A stretch of DNA of 64,000 bases from G965277745 sp965277745 (GTDB lineage Bacteria; Pseudomonadota; Gammaproteobacteria; Cardiobacteriales; Cardiobacteriaceae), in NCBI GenBank assembly GCA_965277745.1, contig OZ255837.1:682001-746000 (forward strand), given 5' to 3'. How positions within the stretch are numbered: the first letter of the stretch is position 1; each line of letters begins with the position of its first letter. The notes under the pieces are model-generated. The model did not search any database, was not told the DNA's origin, and saw only the letters and a program-made list of their open reading frames with translations. The translations under genes were made by a program, and so were the position numbers. Below are positions 9,812 to 17,692 of this stretch, in pieces.

Positions 9812-9816
9812 CCTAG
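8865..9816 (+). pseudogene. IS481-family transposase, frameshifted
   Basis: The N-terminal helix-turn-helix (RSQASIAALSKRYGIDPKTV) is intact. Near 9045 the homology moves to a second frame (PLDDCLYALQPSIPHLRRSS), and near 9170 to a third that carries the rve/DDE core: YFHIDSAHLRTQEGKLYLFV, ILTDNGIEF and NGQVERMNRT. The catalytic residues survive but in separate frames. The TAG stop at 9814-9816 lies in the target duplication, outside the element, so the host CTAG supplies termination. Confidence 0.85.
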
Positions 9817-10010
9817 CCATCGGCGCCTTCCTGCCGAGCCAGAAGAATATCTTTGATAAAGCTGTAGGGAAGATCGGGGTTTTCCTCGGCGATTTTGCCG
9901 ATCGTTGACCAATATTCAATCTGTTTCGGGATGGAACGATGGTAGACATCGCCATATCGACGCGCCTGGCTGAAGAGTTTGTCGGAAAATTTTACAGACG
10001 TTGGTTTTGA
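9813..10010 (-). pseudogene. ParD-like antitoxin, start lost
   Basis: Type II antitoxin of the ParD-like group, recognised from SDKLFSQARRYGDVYHRS followed by IPKQIEYWSTIGKIAEENPD and FIKDILLARQ, ending ADG-stop. A good AGGAG lies upstream, but no ATG, GTG or TTG is in frame. The bases after it read ATC AAA ACC AAC in a neighbouring frame, as if the start had mutated and one base had been lost. Its TAG stop coincides with the IS481 target CTAG. No toxin partner is visible on either side. Antitoxins of this family are often found alone, so the original role is uncertain. Confidence 0.7.
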
Positions 10011-10065
10011 TCTCCTATTGCAACGTTACAGCTTTACTATGCGTCAAAAGGAGGCGAAATGCAGC

Positions 10066-11085
10066 TTAAAACGACACCCGGAAATGAGACAGCACATCGT
10101 TCCAGTCGATTCCTTTCGCTCCGGGCGCGATGGGCGCTTCGGGCAGGAGAATGACGACCTTGACGCCGCCCTTCTCCAACCGGGTTTTCAGGGCGTTCGC
10201 CGCCTTCTGCCCGGTCAGGGACCTGTACTTGTCGGCCCAGACGAGAACCGTGTGGACACCCGCCGGAATCTCGACGCGTCGCATCAACATCGCGTTGACC
10301 GTCGACCAGACCGGAACGCGGCTGACCCGGTACGCCGACAGGGCCGTTTCCAGCCCTTCCGCAACGCCCAGGACGCCTCGCGTCGGTTTACCCAGCCTGA
10401 CCGCCGCGCCTCCGAGGTTCAGACCCGTCGGCACCGGCATCATCTTTCTCGGACTGCCGACCGCGGCTTTCTCCCCGTTCATTGCCAGGTAGGTGCGCGT
10501 CAGCGTCACCAGGGCCCCCGCGGGATCGCGGACGGCGCAAACGATGGCGGGAAACTTCCCCGTTTCCCGGCCGTCTCCGTCATAGTAGGGCATCGCCGCA
10601 GCGAAGCGCAGGTTGTCCGCGCGTATGAGCGACGGCAGCCGCCGTTTCCCGAAGTACAGGCGAATCGGCTCCGCCGCAGCGTCGGAAAACGGCACGCAGG
10701 CGTTCCACAGCTTTGCGATTCTCCCGCGAAGATGCGCCCGGTAGGCGTGTTCACGCGCCGCCTTCCTCTCCATTTCCGCCGCGCCGCCGCGCAACCACGG
10801 CGGCGGGGTGTATGGACGTCTCGGCGCCGGCTTTTCCTGTCGATACCCGGGCTCTTCCTTCGCGACCCCGAGGTAGTCGCCGACCGCGTTCAGGCATTGC
10901 CCGAAATCCCAGCCGTTGAGCCACATCAGCAACGCAAAGCCGTCCTTGCCGCCGTGAACGGGGCAGGAGACGTGGTGTCCGGGCCGGCGCAGCGCCGCTT
11001 CGAGAGCGGGCGCAAGCGCGGCCAGAATGGACAACCATCTTCCTTCCGCGGCCTTACGGACCGTGTCGATCTTATACCAGGACAT
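10066..11085 (-). CDS. Toprim-domain primase-like protein of an integrative element
   Basis: 339-aa protein like the primase/Toprim proteins of conjugative and P4-type elements; it would prime element replication or act on single strands during transfer. The N-terminus carries HHVSCPVHGGKDGFALLMW and then NGWDFGQCLNAVGDYLG, a shortened P4-type primase zinc region. Only one Cys-x2-His pair is present and the expected CxxC half between two GKDGF/DGF-like words is missing, suggesting an internal deletion. The C-terminal Toprim domain has GVAEGLETALSA (acidic Glu, ~240), then VWADKYRSLTGQKAANAL and GIDWNDVL. A strong AAGGAG precedes the ATG. The start overlaps the upstream small gene by 14 bp, so the two are translationally coupled. 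Confidence 0.8.
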   Translation of the reverse strand: MSWYKIDTVRKAAEGRWLSILAALAPALEAALRRPGHHVSCPVHGGKDGFALLMWLNGWDFGQCLNAVGDYLGVAKEEPGYRQEKPAPRRPYTPPPWLRGGAAEMERKAAREHAYRAHLRGRIAKLWNACVPFSDAAAEPIRLYFGKRRLPSLIRADNLRFAAAMPYYDGDGRETGKFPAIVCAVRDPAGALVTLTRTYLAMNGEKAAVGSPRKMMPVPTGLNLGGAAVRLGKPTRGVLGVAEGLETALSAYRVSRVPVWSTVNAMLMRRVEIPAGVHTVLVWADKYRSLTGQKAANALKTRLEKGGVKVVILLPEAPIAPGAKGIDWNDVLSHFRVSF

Positions 11086-11269
11086 GAAATCGCTCCTTCA
11101 TGGTCGGCGACCATGTCGTCGAATTGAACGGTGTACGGCGCGGAAAAGCGCCATCGGCAACCGGCGTGAAAAGGTCGGTGCTTCCGGCACGAGCGGCGAC
11201 GGTCGTCGTCTCCGCACCCTCCGGAAAGGCGAAGCTTTCGTTTACGGAAAGTTCGGGATATAAAGACAT
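11072..11269 (-). CDS. Small hypothetical protein of the integrative element (65 aa)
   Basis: No family recognised. The start is set by a strong TAAAGGAG Shine-Dalgarno 6 bases before the ATG. The protein begins MSLYPELSVNESFAFP and is rich in Thr/Ala/Phe, with no membrane segment. Its 3' end overlaps the primase gene start. It is preceded by one of two copies of a hairpin-T-run leader (11291-11328). The strong signals and coupling make it a real gene of the element despite its small size. Confidence 0.65.
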   Translation of the reverse strand: MSLYPELSVNESFAFPEGAETTTVAARAGSTDLFTPVADGAFPRRTPFNSTTWSPTMKERFHVLV

Positions 11270-11290
11270 GGTGTTCTCCTTTATCGCAAG

Positions 11291-11328
11291 AAAAAAGGGG
11301 AACACCGCCCCGGGGGACAATGTTCCCC
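11291..11328 (-). terminator. Hairpin with T-run directly before a Shine-Dalgarno, copy 2
   Basis: On the minus strand an 8-bp stem GGGGAACA...TGTTCCCC with a GC-rich loop is followed by six Ts. The Shine-Dalgarno TAAAGGAG of the 65-aa gene starts about 8 bases later. It has the form of an intrinsic terminator or attenuator. Nearly the same 60-bp unit recurs at 11583-11640. Confidence 0.7.
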
Positions 11329-11352
11329 CGAGGGAAAGAATGCGCGTCGAGA

Positions 11353-11553
11353 CTAGATCAGTCGCAACGCGGTGACGAGGGCGCCGAGAAAAGCGAAGCC
11401 GACGCCGACAAACCACTTGAAATCGCCCAGGCGGCTTTCAAGCGTGTCGAACTTGCTGTCGAGCGCGTCGAATTTGGCGTCGAATTTGGATTCGATGGTG
11501 TCCAGTTTCCCGAGCACCTTGTCTCTGTCCTCGTCCGTTTTGAGATCGATCAA
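11353..11553 (-). CDS. Small coiled-coil protein with C-terminal membrane helix
   Basis: 66-aa protein with heptad-like repeats (DAKFDALDSKFDTLESRLGD), then a single membrane helix (WFVGVGFAFLGALVTALRL) at the C-terminus. The architecture resembles the XhlA-like and DUF1640-like small membrane proteins of phages and mobile elements. No in-frame ATG exists. The TTG at 11553 is used here, but an AAGGAG at 11583-11588 suggests translation may begin further upstream, for example at the in-frame CTG. It is preceded by the first copy of the hairpin leader. Confidence 0.6.
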   Translation of the reverse strand: MIDLKTDEDRDKVLGKLDTIESKFDAKFDALDSKFDTLESRLGDFKWFVGVGFAFLGALVTALRLI

Positions 11554-11595
11554 CCCGGCAATCGCCAGGCGATCTTTACGTTCTCCTTACAAATG

Positions 11596-11634
11596 AAAAA
11601 AGGGGAACATCGCCCCGGGAGGACAATGTTCCCC
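11596..11634 (-). terminator. Hairpin with T-run directly before a Shine-Dalgarno, copy 1
   Basis: On the minus strand a 9-bp stem GGGGAACAT...ATGTTCCCC with a loop containing CCCGGGG is followed by six Ts, and an AAGGAG lies 7 bases further on. It matches the unit at 11291-11328 in stem, loop, T-run and spacing to the ribosome site. Confidence 0.7.
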
Positions 11635-11755
11635 CAAGGGGTGGAAGGACGCCGCGAGGCGTCGCTCAAAAGCTGTTTGTTTTCGGCGACCAGCTATCGC
11701 GCGGATGATCGCGTCGCGATCCAGAATCGCCATCATACACGATCTCACGACGCCG

Positions 11756-11793
11756 AAAAACCCGCGAATCGCCCAAAACGGGCGATCCGCGGG
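11756..11793 (-). terminator. Candidate intrinsic terminator (minus strand)
   Basis: 14-bp stem with one mismatch (CCCGCGGATCGCCC, loop GTTTT, GGGCGATTCGCGGG) followed by five Ts on the minus strand. No minus-strand gene is visible immediately upstream; the DUF1845-like gene is on the other strand. It may be a relic of a lost gene or act as a barrier against transcription from the arc operon. Confidence 0.5.
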
Positions 11794-11853
11794 CTCGGCG
11801 TGACGGGCGGCGACCGATATCCTGTATCGAAAGCGCAAAACGGAGTGGCGACA

Positions 11854-12561
11854 ATGAACGAACAAGGCACGCGCGCACCGCGTGGTGGTCGCGACAACCC
11901 TTACTCGCGCCCCGTGTTCAGGCAGGTCTTGAAAGTGAACAGTCTTCAGGGGCAGCACGTCATGGCGCGCAGTTTCGAGCGGGTCTCGAACGCGCTGTTC
12001 TCGATCGGGGTCGTCCTGCGCGTGCTCTGCGCGCCGGAGGAAATCGACCGGGTGGAAAGCGTTGTCATGGAGGATTTTTCCAAAACCTCCACGGACCTGG
12101 ACAGAGCCATCGCCCAGTTCACGAAGCTGATGGAAGACAACGGCGTCGACGCGATGCCGGAGTACACCCATCCGAACGAATACGCCATCGAAATCAAGTC
12201 CCCGCAAGCCGCGCGTTTCGCCGCGCTGATCCGCAAGCTCGACGAATTGATGGCGTTTGTCGACACCCTTTGGCTCAACGCTGTGCTGAACGACAAACAA
12301 AGAAGCGATATCGGCTATCAGTGGCGGCAGCGCCTGGTCAGGCTCGGCGGGCGCATCGTCGCCATCGAAAGGCGCGCCCGCGCGGCCACCCGCGCCCGGG
12401 GAAAAGACGGCGAAGCGGCGGGCGAATCGCGAGAAGAGAGTCGGGAAAGGGTGGAAGAAAGGACCACGACCAAGCCCCACGCCCCGGCGGTGGTTACTGT
12501 TCTATCCGGGTGCCTCGCGTACCGCCGACGATTTCGACAGCGTCCTCAAGCTTGCCGATAG
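11854..12561 (+). CDS. DUF1845 / PFL_4669-like integrative conjugative element protein
   Basis: Recognised from YTHPNEYAIEIKSPQAARF, LIRKLDELMAFVDTLWLNAV and QWRQRLVRLGGRI, the core of the AcaB/PFL_4669-type proteins found in the regulatory or maintenance part of integrative conjugative elements. The start ATG at 11854 has GGAG upstream; the frame is open for 178 codons before it but without homology. The tail after about 12480 is not native: it reads antisense through the last bases of arcC and ends at 12561. The element's boundary therefore lies within a few bases of the arcC stop, and the 3' end of this gene may be truncated. Confidence 0.7.
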   Translation: MNEQGTRAPRGGRDNPYSRPVFRQVLKVNSLQGQHVMARSFERVSNALFSIGVVLRVLCAPEEIDRVESVVMEDFSKTSTDLDRAIAQFTKLMEDNGVDAMPEYTHPNEYAIEIKSPQAARFAALIRKLDELMAFVDTLWLNAVLNDKQRSDIGYQWRQRLVRLGGRIVAIERRARAATRARGKDGEAAGESREESRERVEERTTTKPHAPAVVTVLSGCLAYRRRFRQRPQACR

Positions 12562-13399
12562 CCGCGGGTTTCCTGGTGGCGTTCACAAACTCCACCGCAG
12601 CCTCTATCTTAGGGCGCATGGAGCCGGCGGCAAATTCCGCCCCACACAGCTCGGAGGGCCGAACCCGGTGCAGCGCACGGGCGCTCGGCTTTTGCCAATC
12701 CAGATAAACCGCATCCACGTCAGTCAGCATAAGCAGTAGATCGGCGTCCACCTGCCGGGCGAGCAAGGCACTGGTCAGATCTTTATCAACAACAGCCTCG
12801 ACCCCCGTCATCCTGCCGTCCGCCATATGAACCACCGGAATGCCGCCACCGCCAGCGCAGACGATGGTGATCGCATGCCTAATGAGGAGAGAAAAAACCT
12901 TTACCTCCAGTACCGCCAGCGGCTTGGGCGAGGGGACCAGGCGCCTCCATTTGTCGTTACAGGGCGCGATCACCCACCCTCTTTCATCTGCAAGACGGCG
13001 CGCGACGGTTTCGTCATAAAAAGGCCCCACCGGCTTGGTTGGTGACGCGAAGGCGGGATCCCTAGCATCAACGAGAACTTGTGTTAACAGCGTCGCAAAA
13101 TCGCGGCCGCTCATCGCATTACCGAGCTCTTGTTCAAGAACGTAGCCAATCATGCCCTCGCTTTCAGCGTCGAGCACGTCGAGCGGAAAGGGCGATAATG
13201 AAGGTACGGCGGCCGCCTGCAAAGCAAGCAGCCCAACCTGGGGACCGTTGCCATGGGTGATAACCAAAGAATGGCCGCCTTCAACCAGGCCGGCCAACGC
13301 CGTTACCGCCCGCTTTATATTGGCGCGCTGATTGCGCGCGGTCATCGGCTCTCCCGCTTTCAGCAAAGCATTGCCGCCCAGAGCTACAACTACACGCAT
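12494..13399 (-). CDS. arcC: Carbamate kinase
   Basis: Last enzyme of the arginine deiminase pathway: carbamoyl phosphate + ADP to ATP + CO2 + NH3, giving one ATP per arginine. Family motifs are VVVALGGNALLKAGEP (res 3-18), THGNGPQVGLLALQA (~49), VCAGGGGIPVVHM (~187) and AVVDKDLTSALLA (~205). 301 aa, typical. It is separated from arcB by 6 bp and is the last gene of arcDABC. Its 3' end overlaps the tail of the opposing mobile-element gene. Confidence 0.95.
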   Translation of the reverse strand: MRVVVALGGNALLKAGEPMTARNQRANIKRAVTALAGLVEGGHSLVITHGNGPQVGLLALQAAAVPSLSPFPLDVLDAESEGMIGYVLEQELGNAMSGRDFATLLTQVLVDARDPAFASPTKPVGPFYDETVARRLADERGWVIAPCNDKWRRLVPSPKPLAVLEVKVFSLLIRHAITIVCAGGGGIPVVHMADGRMTGVEAVVDKDLTSALLARQVDADLLLMLTDVDAVYLDWQKPSARALHRVRPSELCGAEFAAGSMRPKIEAAVEFVNATRKPAAIGKLEDAVEIVGGTRGTRIEQ

Positions 13400-13405
13400 T
13401 CTGGC

Positions 13406-14407
13406 TTATCCTTCCATGGTGGCAACAAGGATAGCCTTGATGGTATGCATTCTATTTTCGGCCTGATCAAAGACGACGGAAGCCTCGGACTCAAAGACCT
13501 CATCCTCGACCTCCATGCACTTGATGCCGTATTCCTTAGCGATTTCCGCACCAATCTCGGTTTCCGTGTTGTGAAAGGCGGGCAGGCAGTGCATAAATTT
13601 AGTGTGGGGATTGCTGGTCGCTGCCATCAGTTTCCGCGTCACGCGGTAGGGCAAAAGCAGACCAACGCGCTCATCCCAGAGGGCTTTATCCTCTCCCATC
13701 GAAAACCAGACATCCGTGTAAATAAAGTCGGCTCCCGCAACGCACGCCTCCGCACCCTCGTCCAGTCGGAGGCGCCCACCGCTGCGTTCATTAAGCTTGT
13801 CGATGCGCGCACGAAACGCCTCATCGGGCCATAGCTGGCGCGGAGAGGCGATGCGCATATCCATGCCCACCTTGGCGGCACCAACGGCCAGCGATCGAGC
13901 GACATTGTCCCTGCCCTCGCCGACGAATGCGACGATCATATCGGAAAGGTGCTTGTGTGTAAACTCGCGCATCGTCATGAGGTCGGCAAACACCTGCGTC
14001 GGGTGCGAAATATCGGTCAGACCGTTATAGACAGGCACGCCAGCATGAGCGGCCAGCACCTCCAGCTGTTTTTGGCTAAAGCCCCTGTATTCGATCGCGT
14101 CATACAGGCGACCAAGAACGCGTGCCGTGTCTTTCATCGACTCCTTGTGGCCGATGTGGCTGTCCACGGGGGTGATACAGGTTACGCTTGCCCCCTGGTC
14201 ATAGGCGGCAACCTCGAAACCCGAGCGGGTGCGGGTTGAGGCCTTTTCGAAAATCAACGCAATATTTTTCTGACTTAGGCGCGCAACCTCAGTTCCCGAA
14301 CGCTTTGCTGCCTTCAGATCCGCCGCCAGCACCAGCAGAAAACGGATCTCTGCTCCGGAAAAATCGTCCAGCGTCACCACGCTCCGGCCATGCAGATTGA
14401 TAGGCAT
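13406..14407 (-). CDS. arcB: Ornithine carbamoyltransferase (catabolic)
   Basis: Phosphorolyses citrulline to ornithine and carbamoyl phosphate in the arginine deiminase pathway. 333 aa. The carbamoyl-phosphate loop is FEKASTRTRSGFEVAAYDQG (~51-70), with SHPTQVFADLMTM (~133) and the ornithine loop MHCLPAFHN (~272). The catabolic role is inferred from the operon. The ATG follows the arcA TGA by one base, so translation is coupled. Confidence 0.95.
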   Translation of the reverse strand: MPINLHGRSVVTLDDFSGAEIRFLLVLAADLKAAKRSGTEVARLSQKNIALIFEKASTRTRSGFEVAAYDQGASVTCITPVDSHIGHKESMKDTARVLGRLYDAIEYRGFSQKQLEVLAAHAGVPVYNGLTDISHPTQVFADLMTMREFTHKHLSDMIVAFVGEGRDNVARSLAVGAAKVGMDMRIASPRQLWPDEAFRARIDKLNERSGGRLRLDEGAEACVAGADFIYTDVWFSMGEDKALWDERVGLLLPYRVTRKLMAATSNPHTKFMHCLPAFHNTETEIGAEIAKEYGIKCMEVEDEVFESEASVVFDQAENRMHTIKAILVATMEG

Positions 14408-14408
14408 G

Positions 14409-15644
14409 TCATGCCTCCTTTGTGGGATATGGGTCGCGTGCGATTGGGCAGGTCATACAATGGCCGCCGCCTCGTCCACGGCTGAGTTCCGCACTCTCGA
14501 CGGTGATGACTTCGATACCGGCGCGCCGCAGCTGGGTGTTGGTATAAACATTACGGTCATAGCCAACGACAACACCGGGCTCGACGGCGATAACATTGGC
14601 ACCATCGTCCCACTGCTCGCGCTCGGCCTCATAGGCATCTCCACCCGTTGCCACGATGCGCAGAGATTTAAGGCTAAGCGCCTCCTTCACGACATCAACA
14701 AACGGCTGTGTTTCCTCTGTCACATCGATTTTTGTCTCTTTGTCCCCCGGCCTTAGGGAAAAAGTGCGCACCTTATCGACGACGGGGGGATACATCGTTG
14801 CCAGATCCCGGTCACAGAAGGTGAAAACCGTGTCGAGATGCATGAACGACCGGTCACGCGGCATCAGAGCGGCAATAACGCGCGTGGCCTCGTCGGCTGC
14901 GAACAGGCTGCGGGCAAGTCCGCTGACAGCCTGCGGTGTGGTGCGCTCTCCCATGCCGACCAGCACGATGCCGCCGCCCACCGGCATGACGTCGCCCCCT
15001 TCCAGACTGACTCCTGGGCCTGGCTCCTCCGGGGACACGAACGGCATGCCACCATCGCGAAAACGTTCATGAAAACGGTAGATCGCTTCCACATTCGCGG
15101 CTTCGGGCCTGCGGGCCGCCCAGTACATGGCACCGACTGCAACCGCACCATAGATCCAGCAGGAACTGTCGCGGGTAAAAAGCTGATTGGGCAAGGGTGG
15201 CAGCACGAAATCTTCGGGCAACATCGTTCTGCTGGCGAGATCGCCCGACGAGAAAGGAAGTTCGGCGCGGGCTATGCCGCCGATCAGAAACGAAGACAGC
15301 TGGTCAGACGGCAGCTCATTCAGCCATCCGCGAAGCTCGGTAACAAGGCCGAGATCAACCACCGAGAGAGCGATTCTGCGATCCAGCAGCCACTCGCGTG
15401 CTTGCGGCAGAGCCATGGTTTGGGCCAGCAAGTCGCAGAACAGGTGAACAGTCACACCACGCTCGCGCAGTGTGTCAACCAAGACATCGTGCTCCTGCCG
15501 TGCACGTTTTACCCACAGCACATCATCAAAAAGCAGATCGCGGCAATTGCCAGGCGTCAGCCTGCGTAGAGCAAGATCAGGCCTGTGCACGATGACCTCG
15601 CGCAGGCGGCCAACCTCAGAGTGAACGCCAAGAGTAGTCTTCAT
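14409..15644 (-). CDS. arcA: Arginine deiminase
   Basis: Hydrolyses arginine to citrulline and ammonia. 411 aa. Guanidine-modifying enzyme motifs are LPNQLFTRDSS (~155), SLEGGDVMPVG (~210), FMHLDTVFTFCD (~265) and the nucleophile cysteine in RGRGGGHCMTCPIARD (~395-405). The start is set at MKTTLGVHSEVGRLREV, preceded by AAGGAGG; an open 19-codon extension upstream has no ribosome site. It follows arcD by 57 bp. Confidence 0.96.
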   Translation of the reverse strand: MKTTLGVHSEVGRLREVIVHRPDLALRRLTPGNCRDLLFDDVLWVKRARQEHDVLVDTLRERGVTVHLFCDLLAQTMALPQAREWLLDRRIALSVVDLGLVTELRGWLNELPSDQLSSFLIGGIARAELPFSSGDLASRTMLPEDFVLPPLPNQLFTRDSSCWIYGAVAVGAMYWAARRPEAANVEAIYRFHERFRDGGMPFVSPEEPGPGVSLEGGDVMPVGGGIVLVGMGERTTPQAVSGLARSLFAADEATRVIAALMPRDRSFMHLDTVFTFCDRDLATMYPPVVDKVRTFSLRPGDKETKIDVTEETQPFVDVVKEALSLKSLRIVATGGDAYEAEREQWDDGANVIAVEPGVVVGYDRNVYTNTQLRRAGIEVITVESAELSRGRGGGHCMTCPIARDPYPTKEA

Positions 15645-15701
15645 AAAAACCTCCTTCACTGCAAGGACCGCACGGCGGGCCAGATCCCTAGAGTCAGGCA
15701 T

Positions 15702-17149
15702 CTAAAGCGGGCTGATCGCGCCAGTCCAGATTTCGTAGATCGCGCACAGGCCGATGATGACCAGGGCACCAGCGACAACCGCCTCCGCGTAATGGGGAAA
15801 AATGCGCAGCTTGTGCTCGCGACGGGAGTACACATAAAGAATGACCCCTGGTGCGTAGAGAATGGCGCACATGAAGAGATACGAGAGACCCGCCGCATAA
15901 ACCAGCCACAGACCGTAAACCATCGCGACCACCCCAATAAACAACGCCCTACCACGACGCTCGCCCTCACGATAGCCTTCACCAGTGATGGCAAGCTTGA
16001 TAGCATAGGCTGCAGAAAAGACGTATGGCACAAGAATGGCCACCGCGGCTATGGAGAAAAGCGCCACATAGGTGCTCTGGGCGAAGAGCGTGATCACCAG
16101 GAAAATTTGTACAAGCACGTTGGTAATCGTCAGCGCCGTTACCGGTACTCCTCTGCCACTTTCCCGGCCAAAAAATACCGGCATCGTGCCATCCTTGCCG
16201 GCGATATGTGGAATCTCGGCAGCAAACAATGTCCAGGCGATGAAGGCACCAAAAACGGAAAACACCACTGCCAGATTAATGAAAACCGCGCCCCAGTGCC
16301 CTACTACTGCTTCTAGAACCCCGGCCATGGACGGGTTTCTCAGGGTGGCAAGTTCCGGCTGCGCCAAAATGCCCAGCGAAAGCAGAGACGTAAGAGCATA
16401 GAGCGCCAAGCACGTGAGCAGGCCAAGAACGGTAGCGGTGGCGATATCCTTGCGCCGCTTGGCGCGGGCCGAGAGGACACTGGCCCCCTCAATGCCGATA
16501 AACGCCCACAAGGTCACCAGCATGCCACCTTTGGCCTGCGTCAGGATAGAGCCCAGGCTAGCATGCCCAGTGAAGTCCAGGGTGAAGACGTCCAACTTGA
16601 AGGACAGCACCCCTATACAGATGAATAGTACGATCGAAACTATCTTGACGACGGTCAGCAGCGAGTTGATGGCCGCAGCCTGCTGGACACCCCTTAGGGC
16701 TAGGAAGTGGACTACCCACAGCAGAATAGAGGCACCGACGATGGCCTGCCAGGTATTGCCATCGCCGAGGGCTGGGAAGAACTGCGACAGGGCGCTGAAA
16801 ACAACCACCGCGTACGAGACATTGCCCACCCAGGCACTGATCCAGTACCCCCAGGCGCTGGTGAAGCCAATGAACGGACCGAAACCGGCCTTAGCATACG
16901 CATAGGGGCCGCCGTCTAGCTCGGCTTTACGGAGGGCAAGCGACTGGTAAACAAGGGCGAGCGCAAGCATCCCTGCGCCAGTTATAGCCCACGCGATGAT
17001 GACACCAAGAGGCCCGGCCTGCGCAGCCATGTTCTGGGGGAGACTGAAGACCCCCCCCCCACCATCGACCCCACCACAAGCGCCATCAGCGCGCCAACAC
17101 CGAGTTTCCCCTGGCGAGGAAAAATTGCAGCAGAGCCTTCATCCACCAT
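15702..17149 (-). pseudogene. arcD: Arginine/ornithine antiporter, frameshifted at a G10 tract
   Basis: APC-superfamily exchanger, about 12 membrane helices, that imports arginine and exports ornithine. The long frame from 17030 encodes all but the first 40 residues (YAKAGFGPFIGFTSAWGYW, LWAFIGIEGASVLSARAKRR, GAFIAWTLFAAEIPHIAGKD). The true N-terminus starts at an ATG at 17149 (MVDEGSAAIFPRQGKLGVGA) and reaches the conserved GSMVGGG helix in a different frame. The two join only if the G10 run at 17051-17060 has 11 (or 8) Gs. As read, arcD is off; a variable tract could switch it. Confidence 0.85.
17051..17060 (-). repeat. G10 homopolymer inside arcD
   Basis: Ten consecutive Gs on the coding strand, in the codons for the conserved GSMVGGGVFSLPQNM segment of helix 1. 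Ten puts arcD out of frame; eleven restores it. Tracts of this kind are classic slipped-strand phase-variation sites and also common sequencing-error sites. Confidence 0.85.
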
Positions 17150-17625
17150 CTAAGTTCCCCATCAATTTAAAGAGCTAACAGAGCTTCACCTGTTGCAAGC
17201 GAACCAATATAAAATCCCCCACGATCCAAGGGACCGGAAAGCGCCCACCTACTGTGTATAACACCTCGGTGAGAACTACGCAAGTTACATTAAAATTAAA
17301 TGACAGACATCCCGAAGTATGAAACCCTCTCCGGGGACTGTGCCAGCTGTGCGTGCATAATAGTCAACCACTCTTGTAAACACGCTTATCTCTCAGTCCC
17401 GTGACGTAAAGAAAGGGTGGTATGGCTGTTTCACATAATCCCCCGCACGTAGAGGGCGATAGTCTTTCTACCTTGTGCCTTGTCAGCTGATGCTTTAGGT
17501 AGTTCGATATCGCAATCATGCCCTGTGCCAAGTGTGGTTTGAGCGCAGACAAAGGCCTCAGCCAGACCGATGTGCCATTCCCACGCACCAAGCCGCAGCA
17601 CATGCCATGGCGATGGCCCAGCCAT
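17150..17625. other. Upstream region of the arc operon
   Basis: About 480 bp with no supportable gene. It must hold the arcDABC promoter. I could not identify a clear FNR, ArgR or sigma-70 site by eye. Short open frames on both strands have no ribosome sites or family resemblance. Confidence 0.5.
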
Positions 17626-17650
17626 AAAAAAGAGGGCCGCCAAGCGGCCC
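17626..17650 (-). terminator. Rho-independent terminator
   Basis: Minus-strand stem GGGCCGC-TTG-GCGGCCC followed by TCTTTTTT. It ends a minus-strand transcript coming from beyond the IS630 copy B, whose last codons are the short frame at 17693-17797. Confidence 0.85.
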
Positions 17651-17692
17651 CCCATTCCTCAGGCCCACGCATGCAGACGCTATTAGAAGCTT

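Noticed and set aside
9979..11127. 382-codon open frame on the plus strand opposite the primase gene
   Set aside because: Arg/Pro-rich composition typical of the antisense of GC-rich coding DNA; the minus-strand frame has Toprim motifs and a strong ribosome site. An AAGGAGG-ATG at its start leads to nothing recognisable.
11587..12480. 297-codon minus-strand open frame opposite the DUF1845-like gene
   Set aside because: No homology; the plus strand has clear family motifs and a ribosome site.
17431..17655. Possible small minus-strand gene upstream of arcD
   Set aside because: Its start overlaps a strong terminator, it has no ribosome site, and no family is recognisable.
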